In this document: positions 42,548 to 51,600 of the stretch, piece after piece
How the letters are laid out: each line of letters begins with the position of its first letter
Position numbering within the stretch: position 1 is the stretch's first letter
The notes under the pieces: model-generated
Told to the model about the DNA's origin: nothing
What the model saw: only the letters and a program-made list of their open reading frames with translations
Databases searched by the model: none
Source of the DNA: Saccharopolyspora gloriosae
GTDB taxonomy: Bacteria > Actinomycetota > Actinomycetes > Mycobacteriales > Pseudonocardiaceae
Length of the DNA: 64,000 bases
Assembly: GCF_022828475.1 (NCBI RefSeq)
Contig: NZ_CP059557.1
Location: 5,317,470 to 5,381,469, forward strand
Direction of reading: 5' to 3'
Translations under genes and position numbers: made by a program

Positions 42548-44379
42548 CAGAAGTCGTCGGCGAAACATCCCTCCAACTCGGGTTCGATGAGACGCGGACC
42601 AAAGTGGTGCTCGCGACGGTCGAGAACCACCGGGGCGACCTCGCACAGCTCTCCGCCCGGTTCCGGACCGGCGCCCAGATCGGTCCGCACACCGTTTCGG
42701 TCGATCTGGACGATTTCCTCACCAGGCTCGGCACGATCAGTGCCTGGCCGCATCCGGCAGGCGTGGCATGGGCTGCGGACCTCCGGGAGCTGGTCCGCAG
42801 CAACATCCAGGACTCAGCCACAGTGCAAGCCAGGCTCAAAGCACCGGACGCACCTGAAGACATCACCGCAGACGACGTGCCAGCACTCCTCGGGACAGAT
42901 TGGACCGCTGACCTGACGGAGTTCCAGAGCAGGGACATCGCGAAACTGCTGGCACTCCAGCACGGAGCGAACTTCAGCGTGCCCGGGGCAGGAAAGACGC
43001 GCGTGGCGCTAGGCGTCTACGCAGCGGAAAAAGCCCGTGGAAATGCGAAGCGGTTGCTCGTGGTCTGCCCGAAATCAGCTTACGAGTCCTGGCAGTTCGA
43101 GACGGGGGCGTGCTTCCAGAACCCACTGCGGACGTACGTCTTCGAGCGCTCACTCGACCAGTGGGCCGAGGTTCTGATCATCAACTACGAGCGGCTGGAA
43201 CGTTCGCTCGGCACGCTTGCAAGCTGGCTCAAGGCCGCCCCTTCGATGGTCGTCCTCGACGAAGCACACCGGATGAAACTGGGCAGCCGTGGAGCTTACG
43301 GGCTGGCCTGCATGACACTCGGTCCGCTTGCGCGCCGTCGGCTGATCCTCACTGGAACACCGGCGCCCAATGGCGCGAAAGACCTCGAAAACCTCATGGG
43401 GTTCGTGTGGCCGGGACACGGCCACCGGACAGTGTCCTCCGCGGTGTCCGATGGAGATCTCACCTACGCGAGCAGCGTCCTGCGGCCACTGTTCACCAGG
43501 ACGACCAAGCCCGAATTGGGACTTCCTCCGATGACCTCCGTCGTCCGATACCTAGACATGCCACCCCTGCACGAGGAGATCTACAAATCTCTGCTCGGCG
43601 ACGTTGCCGGCAACACTGCGCGCGATGACCTGAGCGCGCTGGGCAAGACTGCGTTGCGCCTTCTGATGGCAGCGACAAGTCCTGCGCTCCTGCTGGAAGG
43701 GGCGAGCAAGCACGAGCCACTGGCGTACCGGCTTCCGCCGCTGGAGATCCCGCAGGGTGACTCGCTGCACACCCTCGTGCGCGACCTGCCCAGCTACGAG
43801 ATGTCACCGAAGTACAAAGAAGCTGCCGCGATCGTCTCCGCGAACGCGGCCGAAGGGCGCAAAACCCTGGTCTGGACGACATTCGTACGGAGCCTGACGA
43901 CCTTGGAGCAGCTCCTGGAGCAATACCAGCCTGCGGTTGTGCACGGAGGGACGTTGGATCGCGAAGAACAGCTCAGGCGGTTCCGGGAGGACCCGGACTG
44001 CCACGTCCTCGTTTCCAACCCGGCGACCCTCGGCGAGGGAATCAGCCTTCACCAGGTGTGCCACGACGCTGTCTACGTGGATCGGGACTTCATGGCAGGC
44101 CGTTTCCTGCAAAGTCTCGACCGCATCCACCGCCTCGGGCTCGCGCCAGGGACTGCAACCCGCGTCACCGTCCTCGCCGCGCGTGACACTGTCGACGAAG
44201 TGGTGCACGCGCGCTTGGATCAGAAGCTCGAGTTCATGGGCAAGGTCCTTGACGACCCGTCAGTCCAGCAGCTCTCCGATCTGCAAGAAGAACCCTCGGT
44301 CGCGGGCGGCCTGGACTCCAGCGATGTCCAGGCTCTGCTGCGGCACCTGGACGCGACGCGCTCGAGCGCTAATCGTTGA
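42544..44379 (+). CDS. SNF2-family DEAD/DEAH helicase of the defence module
   Basis: The 611-residue protein is a two-lobed superfamily 2 ATPase. Walker A is SVPGAGKTR (lysine about residue 151), with PGAGKT in place of the usual DMGLGKT. Motif Ia is LLVVCPKSA, motif II VVLDEAHRMK (DEAH, about 236), motif III LILTGTPAPNG, motif V SNPATLGEGISLH and motif VI QSLDRIHRLG. About 120 N-terminal residues form a separate domain of unknown type. SNF2 enzymes translocate along double-stranded DNA. It is the last gene of the coupled trio and is followed by a strong hairpin terminator. No nuclease motif is visible in this protein itself. Confidence 0.88.
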   Translation: MTEVVGETSLQLGFDETRTKVVLATVENHRGDLAQLSARFRTGAQIGPHTVSVDLDDFLTRLGTISAWPHPAGVAWAADLRELVRSNIQDSATVQARLKAPDAPEDITADDVPALLGTDWTADLTEFQSRDIAKLLALQHGANFSVPGAGKTRVALGVYAAEKARGNAKRLLVVCPKSAYESWQFETGACFQNPLRTYVFERSLDQWAEVLIINYERLERSLGTLASWLKAAPSMVVLDEAHRMKLGSRGAYGLACMTLGPLARRRLILTGTPAPNGAKDLENLMGFVWPGHGHRTVSSAVSDGDLTYASSVLRPLFTRTTKPELGLPPMTSVVRYLDMPPLHEEIYKSLLGDVAGNTARDDLSALGKTALRLLMAATSPALLLEGASKHEPLAYRLPPLEIPQGDSLHTLVRDLPSYEMSPKYKEAAAIVSANAAEGRKTLVWTTFVRSLTTLEQLLEQYQPAVVHGGTLDREEQLRRFREDPDCHVLVSNPATLGEGISLHQVCHDAVYVDRDFMAGRFLQSLDRIHRLGLAPGTATRVTVLAARDTVDEVVHARLDQKLEFMGKVLDDPSVQQLSDLQEEPSVAGGLDSSDVQALLRHLDATRSSANR

Positions 44380-44430
44380 CGCCACGATGAGCCGCGGCTC
44401 GTGGGCCGGGAGGCGCGCTCGAGGCAAGTA

Positions 44431-44462
44431 AACGCCGGACTGACTTGTGTCAGTCCGGCGTT
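44431..44462 (+). terminator. Strong hairpin terminator after the helicase gene
   Basis: AACGCCGGACTGAC (44431-44444) and GTCAGTCCGGCGTT (44449-44462) make a perfect 14-bp stem around a 4-nt loop. It lies 52 bp past the helicase stop and 69 bp before the end of the convergent vsr gene, so it may serve both. Confidence 0.85.
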
Positions 44463-44530
44463 CGGCTAGTCGCCTGTGCCGATCAGTCCGCCGAATCACC
44501 ACATAGTGGCAGCCAAGCTGCGAGACGTCG

Positions 44531-45019
44531 TCAGCCCTTACGGCTACTATCGCTTTCATGTTCGATAGCCGTGATCGCAAGCTCAACCGCGGTTGCCAGC
44601 TGTTCGTGCTCCCAGATCCGAAGCACCTGCCAGCCAGCACGTTCCAGGGCGGCCGTCACTGTCCGGTCGCGCTCCACGTTCCGTGCGAGTTTGGGCGTCC
44701 AGTACCAGGCGTTGGACGCGGGCTGGCGTCCGTGTTCCGGGCAGGCGTGCCAGAAGCAGCCGTCGATGAAGATGGCTACCTTGCGCGCGGTGAAGACGAT
44801 GTCCGGCTTGACCCGGACTCCTTCATCCAGCGACAGCCGATAATCCTTGCGATAGCGGTAGCCCCGCTTATGGAGCTCGCTTCGGAGCGCGACTTCCGGC
44901 TTGGTATCGCTGCGCCGGTTCGCCCTCATGTTGCGAGAGCGGCCTTCGCTGGCCGGCGCGGGGTACAAGCCCCTCTCATGGGCTGTCTCCCGCGCCCTTC
45001 GACGATCACTCGCAGACAT
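44531..45019 (-). CDS. vsr: Very short patch repair (Vsr) endonuclease
   Basis: The 162-residue protein is a clear Vsr nickase, which starts repair of T:G mismatches made when 5-methylcytosine deaminates. NRRSDTKPEVALRSEL opens the fold. VKPDIVFTARKVAIFIDG contains the catalytic aspartate. GCFWHACPEHG has the active-site and zinc residues. NVERDRTV, GWQVLRIWEHE complete it. The presence of Vsr implies that the local methyltransferase makes 5-methylcytosine. It is divergent from that gene across a 101-bp promoter region. I chose the ATG at 45019. An upstream ATG at 45070 lies in the intergenic region without support. Confidence 0.94.
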   Translation of the reverse strand: MSASDRRRARETAHERGLYPAPASEGRSRNMRANRRSDTKPEVALRSELHKRGYRYRKDYRLSLDEGVRVKPDIVFTARKVAIFIDGCFWHACPEHGRQPASNAWYWTPKLARNVERDRTVTAALERAGWQVLRIWEHEQLATAVELAITAIEHESDSSRKG

Positions 45020-45120
45020 GCTCACCAGACCAGTAATGCCGTCCAACGGGGCCAAGTGGCCATGGGGCAAGATACCCGCTTAGCCAGTCGCGTCGCGCGC
45101 ACCCAGAAGGAGGAGACACC

Positions 45121-46362
45121 GTGAACGAGAGCTTCACCGCGGTGGAGATCTGCGCCGGCGCAGGTGGCCAGGTCCTTGGCCTGCACCAGGCCGGGTTCAA
45201 GCACGAGGTCGCAGTCGAGTTCGACAGCAATGCCTGCACCACATTGCGCCACAACGACATCACCCCCGTAGCCGAGGGTGACGTCGCTGATAGCTCTGTC
45301 TGGGATCCGCGCGACTACGAAGGCGTGTCGTTGCTGGCCGGAGGAGTCCCGTGCCCTCCGTTCACCATCGCTGGCAAGCAGCTCGGCGCGAACGACGAGC
45401 GGGACTTGTTTGCCTGGTCAGTTGAGCAGGTGGACAAGGTCCGGCCGCGAGCGCTCCTGCTGGAGAACGTCCGAGGCCTGAGCATGCCCCGCTTCGCCGG
45501 CTATCGGCAGCACGTCCTGGACCGGTTGGCCGACTCCGGTTACGTCGGCGAATGGCAGCTCTTGCAAGCTTCGGACTTCGCCGTACCCCAGCTGCGACCA
45601 AGGTTCGTGCTAGTGGCGCTGAAACCTGAGGACGCAGAATTCTTCCACTGGCCAAAGCCGGACAAGTTCGACCCCGCGCCTACCGTTGGCCAAGCGCTCT
45701 TCGATCTCATGGGCGATTGGAAAGGCGCCGATGACTGGAAGGGACACGCCGACAAGATCGCTCCAACGATTGTCGGCGGTTCCAAGAAGCACGGCGGTGC
45801 AGACCTGGGGCCGACCCGGGCGAAACGTGCCTGGGCTCAAATGCACGTGGATGCGATGGGCGTCGCAGACGCCCCTCCTGCTCGTGACGACGAATTTGCG
45901 ATCGGCCCCAAACTCACCTGTGACATGGTGCAGGTTCTACAAGGCTTCGAAGGCCGATATGACTGGTCCTTTACCGGCAGGAAGACCTCGCGCTACCGGC
46001 AAATCGGGAACGCGTTCCCGCCACCTGTCGCTCATGCGGTTGGCAACGCCATTCTGAAGGCCTTCCGCAGGGAAGGGCCGCGGCGGGAAATCAGGCCCAG
46101 CGCTCAGGATCCGGTGTACCGCGCACTCGCCGAGGCGAACGACTTCTTGTCAGCAGCCAAACTGACCCGCCTCGCCGGAACCACGATGGGCACGTCGCAG
46201 CTCGAGCGTCACATCAGCATGCTCAGCAAGGACTTCGACATCGAGGTGGCAACCCGCGGCCAGACCACGAAGTACAAGCTAGGAAGCTTCAACGCCTTCG
46301 TCGGCCAAGAAGCCCACAGCCGACACGAAGCGTTCCTGAAGAACCGAGCCAAGATCAGCTAG
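45121..46362 (+). CDS. DNA (cytosine-5) methyltransferase, partner of the NaeI-like enzyme
   Basis: The 413-residue enzyme has the ordered C5-methyltransferase motifs: I, AVEICAGAGGQVLGLHQAGF; IV, GGVPCPPF with catalytic Cys78 (PCP rather than the usual PCQ); VI, LLENVRG; VIII, QLRPRFVLVA; X, YRQIGNAFPPPVAHAVG. The target-recognition region between VIII and X is short. An extra C-terminal helical domain of about 100 residues follows motif X (from about 315), with a winged-helix look. It should protect the host genome from the NaeI-like endonuclease 6 kb away. The GTG start follows GGAGGAG. It is divergent from vsr. Confidence 0.93.
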   Translation: MNESFTAVEICAGAGGQVLGLHQAGFKHEVAVEFDSNACTTLRHNDITPVAEGDVADSSVWDPRDYEGVSLLAGGVPCPPFTIAGKQLGANDERDLFAWSVEQVDKVRPRALLLENVRGLSMPRFAGYRQHVLDRLADSGYVGEWQLLQASDFAVPQLRPRFVLVALKPEDAEFFHWPKPDKFDPAPTVGQALFDLMGDWKGADDWKGHADKIAPTIVGGSKKHGGADLGPTRAKRAWAQMHVDAMGVADAPPARDDEFAIGPKLTCDMVQVLQGFEGRYDWSFTGRKTSRYRQIGNAFPPPVAHAVGNAILKAFRREGPRREIRPSAQDPVYRALAEANDFLSAAKLTRLAGTTMGTSQLERHISMLSKDFDIEVATRGQTTKYKLGSFNAFVGQEAHSRHEAFLKNRAKIS

Positions 46363-46411
46363 TTCTTGCTTGTGCAGCACGCCATCATCCCGGAACTGGG
46401 TCCCCACCTCG

Positions 46412-48670
46412 TCACCACCGTGGGTATCGGTGGATCCAGCCTTCCTGGGTGTAGGCGTTGTTGTAGGGATTTCGGGTGCTGAAGTGCCAGAAGGCGTCGT
46501 CGGCGATCTCTTGGACGAGGTCGCCGATGTCGAGAGCTTCGAGCCAGTCGTTCGGCAAACCGACCACTCCGGCTCTGGCACCGATCAGTGCGCCGGTGAG
46601 CGCAGTAGCCATGGCACTGCCCGTGTAGTTGGCCGCGATCAGCAGAGCGCGGCGCGGGTTCGCTCCGTGCCGGGACGCGATCAGCAGTGCCTGTGCCAGC
46701 ACGGACGAGGTGCTTACGCCGTCGCCGAGTTCCTTGATGTCTTGAAGATCGTCGCCGAAGATCCTCTTCCAACGCGTGGACACGTGTTTGAGGAGCCCGG
46801 CGATGTTCCGTGACTCCGGGGAGTCCAATCGTTCGTACTGCTCAAGGAGCTTCTCCAGTTGAGACCAGACCGGGTGCACAAAGGCTTTGCGCAGGAACAG
46901 ATTCCGGAACAGGTCGGACACTGCGCCGGCCGCTGCGGCATCGGCCGGGGAGCGTTTCCAGCCCGTGGCGAGCGCCCCCGCCCCCCAGGTCGACACTGCA
47001 CCGGGCAGCCCCCACATCGCCATGATCGGGCCGTTGAGTGAGTTTTCCTTGCCCGGGTCCGATACCAGGTTCTGCACCTCTGCCAGCAACCCGCCCTGCA
47101 GGCCACGCCGGAAGTGCATTTCAGGAACTTTGAGCAAGAATCCGCCGGGGTCGGGGTGCGTCGTGGCTAGTGGCCCCGCGGCCTGCTGCCATGGGACTCC
47201 TTGGGCGGTCAGCCAACGAGCGTGCGCGGACCTGGTTGCCAGCGGCAGGTTCTCGAAACGTTCATCGCCTGCGTAGCGCAAGCCTCGCACTGCCCCTTCA
47301 GTGAGGAACAGCAGCAGCTGAGTCCGCCAGCTCACCTGTCCGGGGCGCTCGAACGCGGTTTCCAAACCGGTGATGCCGTTCGCACCGAACCGTTGGCGAA
47401 CCTCATCCCAGTTCAAACCGTGCACCGCGGACCCCAGCGCGTCACCGATCGCGAAACCGGCGAAGGCGCCGGTCACTGCGTGCCAGGAGAAGTCCGCGCC
47501 GGAATCACTCGCACGCGGCTGGGTACCGAAAGTGGAGATCGTGGGGCGCAGCCGGCCGCCGTCATCATGGACTGCGACCAAGCCGTTGGCGTGCAGGTCC
47601 GCCGGCCAGCGGTCCCGCGAGAGGTCGGCGTCGGAGGTCGGCCGTCCACCTGGCCGGCTTCGCGGGCTTGTCACGGGCGGGTTCGATGTCGCCCACGCCA
47701 ATCCGAGCAGCATCCGCTGACGCTGCTCGCCGGAGAGGTCACTGCCACTTGCTCGCGCGCCGACGATCCACGAGGTCGGGACCGATGGCGGCTTCTCAAG
47801 ACCGAAGTGCTGCTGGAGCTGCCGGGCGTACTCGTCGAGGGATCCGTCCGGGCCGATCTCGCTGACGACCCGCGGTTCGCCTGGCTCACGTCCAGGATTG
47901 GCGGCGATCAACTCAGCGATCTCAAGTGCTGTGACGTGCGCACTCGGAAAGTGATCGGAGTTGATCGACATACCGGACCCGGGAAATCGTTCGATGAAAC
48001 CGGGAACCGTTATCCGCAGCCACTTGCAGGACTCCGGAATCTTCCGAGGCGAGCTGTACACGTGCATGACCGCACCACTGGCCACGGGTTGCTCGCTGTT
48101 CCAGTCCAACGGCACTAGGACCACGGTATCCAGTAGGGAAATCAGGAATTCGTCTCGGCCGATGTAGTTCATGCTCAGGAAGTTGAGGAGCGCTTCGAGC
48201 GGGTTCTGCGATTTCGGCATCCCAGCTCGTTCCGGACCGATCTTGTAGCCCGGATTCACCTTTTCCTGGACACTTCCATCCGGCAGCGTGATCTTCCAAC
48301 CCGCCACGAATCGATTCGGAACGCCGAGGCTGTAGAAGCCCATCGAGCGGTACTCCGGGTCGATGATCTCCGTGTACTGCGGTTCACCGGGCCAGGCGAC
48401 GGGCGTGGAGAAACCGGGCTGCGGCGTCGTGTTCGCTTGCCGCAATGCGCCGTCCGGGTCAGTCACGATGAACACCGGCGGCGGGAAGATCGATTTGCTG
48501 AGGTCGCCGCCGTCGAGGAACTCCGCGGTATTCCACGGAACCGCCCAGCCCTCCGGAACCCGGCTGACGTGCTCGTGATCGACCCGGACGTCGAGCGGTT
48601 CGCCGTTCGCTTCCGCATTGGAGCGCAGCCACCGTTCGACGAGCTCGGTTGCGTCCGCCTGCTCCACCAT
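46412..48670 (-). CDS. Immunity protein: Imm35/YrhB, SseB-like and degenerate ADP-ribosylglycohydrolase domains
   Basis: The 752-residue protein has three parts. A YrhB/Imm35-like domain occupies about 1-85 (RVPEGWAVPWNTAEFLDGG). An SseB-like domain follows at about 155-255 (DEFLISLLDTVVLVPLDW to HVTALEIAELIA). The C-terminal part is an ADP-ribosylglycohydrolase fold, about 390-752 (GAFAGFAIGDALGSAVHG). The two magnesium motifs are lost. Where the family has WTDDT, this protein has SWRTQ (about 446). Where it has NxxGDSDTxG, it has NYTGSAMATA (about 680). It should therefore bind rather than hydrolyse. The start overlaps the toxin stop (TAATG), the normal place for an immunity gene. Confidence 0.85.
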   Translation of the reverse strand: MVEQADATELVERWLRSNAEANGEPLDVRVDHEHVSRVPEGWAVPWNTAEFLDGGDLSKSIFPPPVFIVTDPDGALRQANTTPQPGFSTPVAWPGEPQYTEIIDPEYRSMGFYSLGVPNRFVAGWKITLPDGSVQEKVNPGYKIGPERAGMPKSQNPLEALLNFLSMNYIGRDEFLISLLDTVVLVPLDWNSEQPVASGAVMHVYSSPRKIPESCKWLRITVPGFIERFPGSGMSINSDHFPSAHVTALEIAELIAANPGREPGEPRVVSEIGPDGSLDEYARQLQQHFGLEKPPSVPTSWIVGARASGSDLSGEQRQRMLLGLAWATSNPPVTSPRSRPGGRPTSDADLSRDRWPADLHANGLVAVHDDGGRLRPTISTFGTQPRASDSGADFSWHAVTGAFAGFAIGDALGSAVHGLNWDEVRQRFGANGITGLETAFERPGQVSWRTQLLLFLTEGAVRGLRYAGDERFENLPLATRSAHARWLTAQGVPWQQAAGPLATTHPDPGGFLLKVPEMHFRRGLQGGLLAEVQNLVSDPGKENSLNGPIMAMWGLPGAVSTWGAGALATGWKRSPADAAAAGAVSDLFRNLFLRKAFVHPVWSQLEKLLEQYERLDSPESRNIAGLLKHVSTRWKRIFGDDLQDIKELGDGVSTSSVLAQALLIASRHGANPRRALLIAANYTGSAMATALTGALIGARAGVVGLPNDWLEALDIGDLVQEIADDAFWHFSTRNPYNNAYTQEGWIHRYPRW

Positions 48671-51600
48671 TACGGCTTCCTCCGCTGCTCGTGCCCGGAC
48701 ATGTTCCCGCCCGGGGTGTTCAGCCACGACCTTCCAGCGGGAGTTGGTGTCCAGCTCTGGGTGTTGCTGTCGTATGTACCGAGCACCCGCTCGGTTCCGC
48801 CGAGGTCTTCGATCACGATTTCCGCGCTTCCGATGAATTCTCCCCCGCTGAGGTCGCCCTGTTCGGAGAGGCCCCCGGGGTTCGCTGCGGAAGGCACTTC
48901 GCAGCGGAGTTTCATCCGTTGCTCAACGCCGGAGAATTCGTCGAAGCTGACCGGCCCAAGATCGGGCAAGCTGGTGCTGCGGAACAATGACTGCCGTCCG
49001 TCTCCGGTCAGCAACTCGGTAGGTTCGTGGTTTCCGAGGTACTTCACCGCGAGGTCCGCGGGGATGGCCTGCTCCCGTTCATAGATGATCCCACTCGTTG
49101 CCCCGGCAAGCCACGGCCGACGATCGGAATCCGACCTGGATCTCGCACCGCCCGCGCCAGGTCCGACTCCGGGGAGACCGCCGGAAGCCTCCGATCCGCT
49201 CGATCCCGCGCTGCCTCCGCTGGTCGCGCTACCGCCAGCCGAGCCGGGTTGGGCGCCGGTCTCCCCCGGGACCGCACTGCCTGCTGGGGCATCCCGCAGC
49301 GGCGGCATCGAGGCGGGCGCACCCTGCCCCGCGGCGGGGGAAGAACTGCTCGGCGTGCTCCCCGCTGGGTTTCGCGGCAGGTCCGCAGTGGTAGCCGGAC
49401 CGGCCGAGTTCGTGGGCGACGACGGATCGAGCGTGCCGTTGAACGATCGGTTCAACGCTCCGGCGCCGTCCGTTGCAGGCAAGCTCGGCAGTTCCGAGAT
49501 CTCCGGCGCCTCGATCGAGCCCCGCGCGGCCGGCGCGGCCGGGGGAACCTGACCGACGGGCATCGGCTCTGGACCAGCGTTAGGCGCTGGGTTGTCGTGC
49601 TGCCCCGCCGGAGAGATTCCAGGCGGACGAGTTCCAGCAGAAGGCATGAAACCCGGCTGAGCAGGCGGAAGTGGCCTTTCCTCCTCTTCATCCTCACCCG
49701 GGAACGACGGCCGGAAAGGGTTCGTGTGCTGCCCGAACCACGGCCCGTCAGGGCGACGAGCCCGGGAATCCCCGTCATCCACCTCAGCAAGTTCTGGTCG
49801 TGCCTCCGGCTCGCGGGAGTCCGAACGGAGATCGGCTTCGGTCTCGAGGCGGTTGTCGGAGTCCGGTCGCTGCCCATCCGGCTCGGCGCGCGAGGTTCCT
49901 ACGCCCTCCCCTGCCTGCGGGAGCGAACCGAACGGCAGCAGGGTGAGGCTCCGCGGCGGGTGCGGCAATGTCATCAGCCGTCCGGTCTGCGGATCGATGA
50001 ACGCCACCCCGTCCGGGGTGTTCGTGACCATTGCGACGTGACCGAGGGGCACCGGCCCGTTCATGTACTGCACACCGATCACTGCGTGCGAACCGACGGG
50101 TTCCTTGCTCATCCGCTCGATGATGCTGTCGTAGCTGCGGTGACTCTCCCAATCTCCGCCGAGACGCCGGTCGATGTAATCGAGCCGCCCCTTGGTCGCC
50201 AGCTCGCTCGGCAACACCGGTTCTGCCTGTGCGTCGATGCCGCCCAGCCGCTGTGCATAGCTGACGACGCACCTGGTGCAGTTGGTCAGGAATCCGCGGT
50301 CGTAGGCATCCGGCTGACCGGCGTTCGGGTTGACCTCGCCGAGTTCGGGATGCCGGTCGGCGACGTAAGCTGCCTGATGGTCCGGATGTGCCGTACCCGC
50401 GTGGAGCGAAGGCAGTTCGGTGACGGGCGGCGTGCTGGACGCGAGCTGCTTCCAGTCCGGCAAACCGTTGGCGTCGCTGGGAAGCTGTGGTGCTCCGTAA
50501 GGATCTCCCGAATCGGGGTCCGGCAAGGCTGGCGCTCCCGCGTGCGGGGCATCTGCGGACAGCGCGTTTTCGATCTTGCTCGGCTCGCTGGGTCGTTCCG
50601 CATCTTCCTTCTGGTCCTGCGCACTCCCGGTACCGGACGATTCTTCCGCCCGGGTGCGCTCGCAGCGGTCCTCCATGCGCCGGTCAACCTCAGCGCGGTC
50701 CAGGTAACGCGGATCCCCCGGGGCGATCTCTTCAGCGTGGATGATCCACTTCTCGACGACCTGGCCGCTTTTGGTCGTCTCGGATACCAATTCCTTGCTG
50801 TGCACAAGCAGCTGCGAGCCCGGCAGCAGAACTGCTTCCCGTTCACCGGGGTTCATGGCGAGTTCCTGCAACCGCCGCGCCGTCTTCGACTCGATCCGCA
50901 GGTCGATGTCGCCCGGAATCGCGGCGTCTGGCGCGTCCGGATCCGTCATCGAGCAACTGGTCAAAGCGGTCTCGACGGTGATCTGCCCGGGTTCGTAGTG
51001 CCCGGCGATCAAGTCGCGGCGAGCTAAGTCCCCGTGCGAGTTGATGCCGCGGGCCAGCGGTCCCTCGACCCGCGGCAACTCGTTCATCCCGGACACGATC
51101 GCCTGCAACTGCTTGCGCTTCGCAGTGTTGAGCTCGCCGGAACGGCTGGCAGCGTTGATCGGCCCGAACACCTCGTGGGTCGAGTAAGAATGCGCCGCTA
51201 TCGCGCCGCGCAAGGAGATCCCGCCCAGTTCGGGAAGCTTCTTCGCCAGCTGCCGTTCCATGAGATCGAGCCGGGTGGTTTCGACTCGGCGCTCATCGTC
51301 GAAAACTTCCACCCTCGCCAAGCGCGCTTCCAACGCCGCGAACGACTGTGCGGGAGCCCGGTATTCCGGATCGAAGCAGAAGTCCAGGTTCCCTGGCTGC
51401 GACAGCGCTGCGGGCTCCGCCGCCTCGCCCGGCACGTCCTGATGATCGGCTTTTGCAGCCGATTCCGGCTCCGGCTGAGGATCGGTGGGGGTGGACTGAT
51501 CTGCGTCCATCCACTCCGAATCCGGGCTTCGCCCATCGTCAGCGATCCCTTGATCTTCTGGGATCTCGGTGCCGGAGGTATCCGGAGACTCAGCACGTGC

